A stretch of DNA of 64,000 bases from NCBI GenBank assembly GCA_039513195.1, contig JBCCRM010000012.1, forward strand, positions 1-64,000. Direction: 5' to 3'. Every line of letters begins with the position of its first letter. The stretch's first letter is position 1. Under the pieces are notes generated by a model. That model did not search any database. It was not told where the DNA came from and worked only from the letters and a program-made list of their open reading frames with translations. Both the position numbers and the translations under genes were made by a program. Positions 61,997-64,000 of this stretch are shown one piece after another. The DNA is from Thermohalobaculum sp039513195 (lineage in GTDB: Bacteria > Pseudomonadota > Alphaproteobacteria > Rhodobacterales > Rhodobacteraceae).

Positions 61997-62587
61997 GTGT
62001 CTTTGGGGAACATCCTGAACCTGGCTGAGGCCGAGTATTGGCCTTATCGCTACCCGGACCTTGCCCGAGGCGTACCTCTGTGGCGGGAGGCTTTCGAAGC
62101 CATCCCCGGTCCGATCGGCGGACAAAGTAATGCCGTTCAGTGGTTCCGGCTTAGGGCCGGCGAGACCTATCGAGGGGCGGAAAAGTCGCCCCTTGTCTTT
62201 ATCTCCCACCGTCAGGCTGACACTCTGGACGCGGTCGACTTGGCGGTGATGATCGTGAGCGCGCGGCCGGAATACGATGTTTGGCTCGATGTCTGGGATC
62301 CAGCCCTTCGCGGGGCAAACGGCGACATTGCTAACCCAACCCGAGGCCTGCTCATTGCGTTGGCCATCGAAATGGGGCTTCTGAACGCCACATGTCTGGT
62401 CGCGCTGTTCACCCAAAATGCGGCGGGTTCCGCTTGGATCCCATATGAATATGGTCGGGTGAAGCCGAAGACGCCCTTTGCGGGGGAGGTCGCAGCGCGG
62501 ATCGACGATGGCGCGAACGAGCCGGAGTATCTCTCGCTGGGGGTGACACTGCGGAGCGATCAAGAGGTTCTCGAATGGCTGCCGTAA
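61997..62587 (+). CDS. TIR-domain protein
   Basis: A 196-residue protein with a TIR-like domain from about residue 64: strand A PLVFISHRQAD, VWLDVWDP in the BB-loop region, AIEMGLLNATCLVALFTQNAAG, and WIPYEYGRVK, where Glu151 is the candidate for the conserved catalytic Glu of NAD-cleaving TIR proteins. No partner gene of known defence systems (such as Thoeris ThsA) is adjacent. The start is a GTG at 61997 with GGGAGAG upstream. Bacterial TIR proteins often act in phage defence or NAD metabolism; here the role is inferred only from the fold. Confidence 0.75.
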   Translation: MSLGNILNLAEAEYWPYRYPDLARGVPLWREAFEAIPGPIGGQSNAVQWFRLRAGETYRGAEKSPLVFISHRQADTLDAVDLAVMIVSARPEYDVWLDVWDPALRGANGDIANPTRGLLIALAIEMGLLNATCLVALFTQNAAGSAWIPYEYGRVKPKTPFAGEVAARIDDGANEPEYLSLGVTLRSDQEVLEWLP

Positions 62588-62593
62588 AGCGCA

Positions 62594-63247
62594 ATGGTGA
62601 AACTGGATTTCTCTGCACCTCACCGCGCTGAGCGATGCGCTCGACGTTACAGCGCCGAGCCAGCCCGCAAGTTCCCACGCGGACTTCTTGTCGGCTGTCT
62701 GGTCCTCGCGACGCAGTTGCTCTCCGCCTGTGCGGACGGTATCGGAAAGCGCGAGCCGATCCTGTTTGGCGACGGTCGGGGCAGCGCCTTTGACGTCGCG
62801 GGCATCACGGTCACGGGTGCCGAGGGCGCCCGGCGGGCCGTGCTGCCGCAATACCCACCGTCGCCGGTGTCGGAGGAACGGGTCGATATCTCCGGCACGC
62901 CTGTGTTGGGCGAAGTGTTCAAAGAACGGCTCGGCCCTGCGGATATCGAGGATCAAGGACTGCCGATAGGCGCGGTCTATCGCGACGGAAACACGCTCCG
63001 GGTCGATCTCGGCGCGCAGACCTTGCCGGAGCGTGGGCGCCGTTTTGTGCTGTCGAGCGAGATCGACCGGCTCGGCGCGATCAGCTACCGCCTCGGCGCC
63101 CTGCTGCTGCGAGCGGTCGAGGCGCGCCCCATTGGCGGTGAGCGGATCGGCTATGCGTATCTGCTGCGCGACACCATCGCCCTCGTCGCCGATGGGAACC
63201 GGCCCCCGGTGCGTAATCTTCAGGATCTTCTGCCGAGCGGCCTGTAG
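62594..63247 (+). CDS. Uncharacterised lipoprotein
   Basis: A 217-residue protein with a long basic N-terminus followed by a hydrophobic segment and lipobox (LLVGCLVLATQLLSACADG; anchor Cys in LSAC). The N-region of about 28 residues is unusually long, so the true start may be later, but no in-frame ATG, GTG or TTG is evident there. The rest shows no domain I recognise. Its last 28 bases overlap the end of the convergent membrane-protein gene. Confidence 0.6.
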   Translation: MVKLDFSAPHRAERCARRYSAEPARKFPRGLLVGCLVLATQLLSACADGIGKREPILFGDGRGSAFDVAGITVTGAEGARRAVLPQYPPSPVSEERVDISGTPVLGEVFKERLGPADIEDQGLPIGAVYRDGNTLRVDLGAQTLPERGRRFVLSSEIDRLGAISYRLGALLLRAVEARPIGGERIGYAYLLRDTIALVADGNRPPVRNLQDLLPSGL

Positions 63248-63615
63248 AGCGAAGGCCACGCAGCGAGCAGGATGAGGGCCCAGCCCAACAGCCCCTTCCC
63301 ATGGTCGGAGAGTGTCGGGCGCGCAGAAAATCCCAACAGCCGGATAATCTCCGCCGGTCCCGGCGGCGCCTTGACCACGATTTGCCAGGGCAGCCCATCG
63401 AGAACAACCTGGTAGTAGAGGTAATAGACCTGCGGCGACAGCCAGGCGAACGCCCACAACGACCCAACGCCGAGCGCCAGCCTGAGGCCCCAATGCCGGC
63501 CCCGTCCCAAACCCCAGGCGAGGAACAGCGTGGCGGCAGACAATGCGAGCGACAGGCCAACCAGGCCGATCCTTGCAACTGGCCCGAGCGTAAAGAAGGA
63601 ATCCTCGGCATACAT
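63220..63615 (-). CDS. Small integral membrane protein, unknown
   Basis: From the ATG at 63615 the protein has 131 residues with three hydrophobic segments (GPVARIGLVGLSLALSAATLF, shown as LGPVARIGLVGLSLAL; WGLRLALGVGSLWAFAWLS; LLGWALILLAAW). An earlier ATG at 63711 adds 32 residues that are polar and overlap the TetR gene start, so the later start is preferred. No known family. It is convergent with the lipoprotein gene and divergent from the TetR gene. Confidence 0.55.
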   Translation of the reverse strand: MYAEDSFFTLGPVARIGLVGLSLALSAATLFLAWGLGRGRHWGLRLALGVGSLWAFAWLSPQVYYLYYQVVLDGLPWQIVVKAPPGPAEIIRLLGFSARPTLSDHGKGLLGWALILLAAWPSLYRPLGRRS

Positions 63616-63697
63616 CGCCACCGAGGATACGGCGTCCGCCGACTGCGCCCAAGCTGCCCCGAAACGTTTCCGATGGCGCCGTCCCACACCCTCGCCT

Positions 63698-64000
63698 ATG
63701 TCATCGGCCATGGCAGGCGAGGACCGAAGGCGCGGCTATCACCACGGCAATCTGCGAGAAGCCTTGGTGGCGGCCGCGCAAAGCTTGATCGCGGAGAAGG
63801 GGCCCGGCGGAGTTACCTTCGCCGAGGCGGCTCGGGCGGCGGGGGTCAGCCCGGCGGCACCCTATCGCCACTTCAAGGACCGCGATGCGCTGCTGGAGGA
63901 GGTGGCCTGCCGCGGCTTCGACCGGTTTGCCGAAGCTTTGGAGGCAGCCTGGGACGGCGGGCGGCCTGCGCCGATCCGAGCGTTCGAGGCGCTCGGCACG
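63698..64000 (+). CDS. TetR/AcrR-family regulator (cut by window end)
   Basis: The visible 97-101 residues are the DNA-binding part: GYHHGNLREALVAAAQSLIA, a helix, and the helix-turn-helix FAEAARAAGVSPAAPYRHF followed by KDRDALLEEVA, the TetR signature. Two in-frame ATG codons (63698 and 63710) are possible. The ligand-binding C-terminal part lies outside the window. It is divergent from the small membrane protein gene, a common pairing of a TetR regulator with its target, but that link is only inferred. Confidence 0.88.
   Translation, partial: MSSAMAGEDRRRGYHHGNLREALVAAAQSLIAEKGPGGVTFAEAARAAGVSPAAPYRHFKDRDALLEEVACRGFDRFAEALEAAWDGGRPAPIRAFEALGT

Noticed and set aside
61520..63652. Open frame of over 700 codons on the minus strand across ilvC and the TIR gene
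   Set aside because: Antisense to ilvC and others; no domain; composition typical of an antisense frame.

Overview
The window is high-GC DNA from an alphaproteobacterium. The evidence is the gene content and order: rpsB-tsf/pyrH-frr-uppS-cdsA-dxr-rseP-bamA-skp-fabZ-lpxA-lpxI-lpxB, a CobN-type cobaltochelatase, BluB, and an Mrp gene paired with a small partner gene. Genus cannot be named from the sequence. Genes are tightly packed, and many junctions are 4-base ATGA or GTGA overlaps, so most of the window consists of translationally coupled operons.

Layout. 1-1480: a decayed IS256-type transposase and gene-free DNA. 1480-4218 (minus): periplasmic cupin, patatin-like phospholipase and an MFS transporter. 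4642-32896: a cobalamin (vitamin B12) region of about 28 kb in several transcription units. These are: minus cobT-cobS-cobC-cobU-cobQ (late steps); plus small His-rich protein-cbiX-unknown-cobH-cobL-cobI-cbiG/cobJ-cobM (corrin ring); minus cobA-cobB; plus cbiD-cobK; a cobalamin riboswitch followed by cbiM-bluB-cobW-GNAT-cobN-Gfa-like-cobO (plus); minus cobD-cbiB facing a plus-strand threonine kinase. 33289-36131: a methyltransferase and the small protein/Mrp pair. 36890-54887 (minus): CYTH-CHAD protein, the lipid A/envelope cluster, isoprenoid and phospholipid enzymes, UMP kinase, ribosome recycling factor, an aminotransferase and a glycosyltransferase, then tsf and rpsB. 55157-61948 (plus): a GT87 membrane protein, miaA, and ilvB-ilvN-lipoprotein-ilvC behind a leader-peptide attenuator. 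61997-64000: a TIR-domain protein, a lipoprotein, a membrane protein and a TetR regulator cut by the window end.

The B12 genes cover nearly the whole route, from uroporphyrinogen III methylation through ring contraction, amidation, adenosylation, the aminopropanol linker, the lower ligand and final assembly. The set is mixed: CobN, CobW and BluB are typical of the oxygen-dependent route, while CbiX, CbiD and CbiG belong to the cobalt-early route. No cobG/cobZ, cobF or cobaltochelatase CobS/CobT subunit genes are seen here.

The most unusual feature is a set of palindromic elements in the B12 region. A perfect four-stem cloverleaf (14473-14552) and a 41-bp palindrome (12390-12430) share the same 10-bp outer stem and lie in the only two gaps of an otherwise overlapping operon. 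A perfect 24-bp-arm inverted repeat lies in frame inside cobN. A G-quadruplex-bearing palindrome separates cobA from cobB. A separate dispersed repeat of about 105 bp occurs three times plus a half copy.
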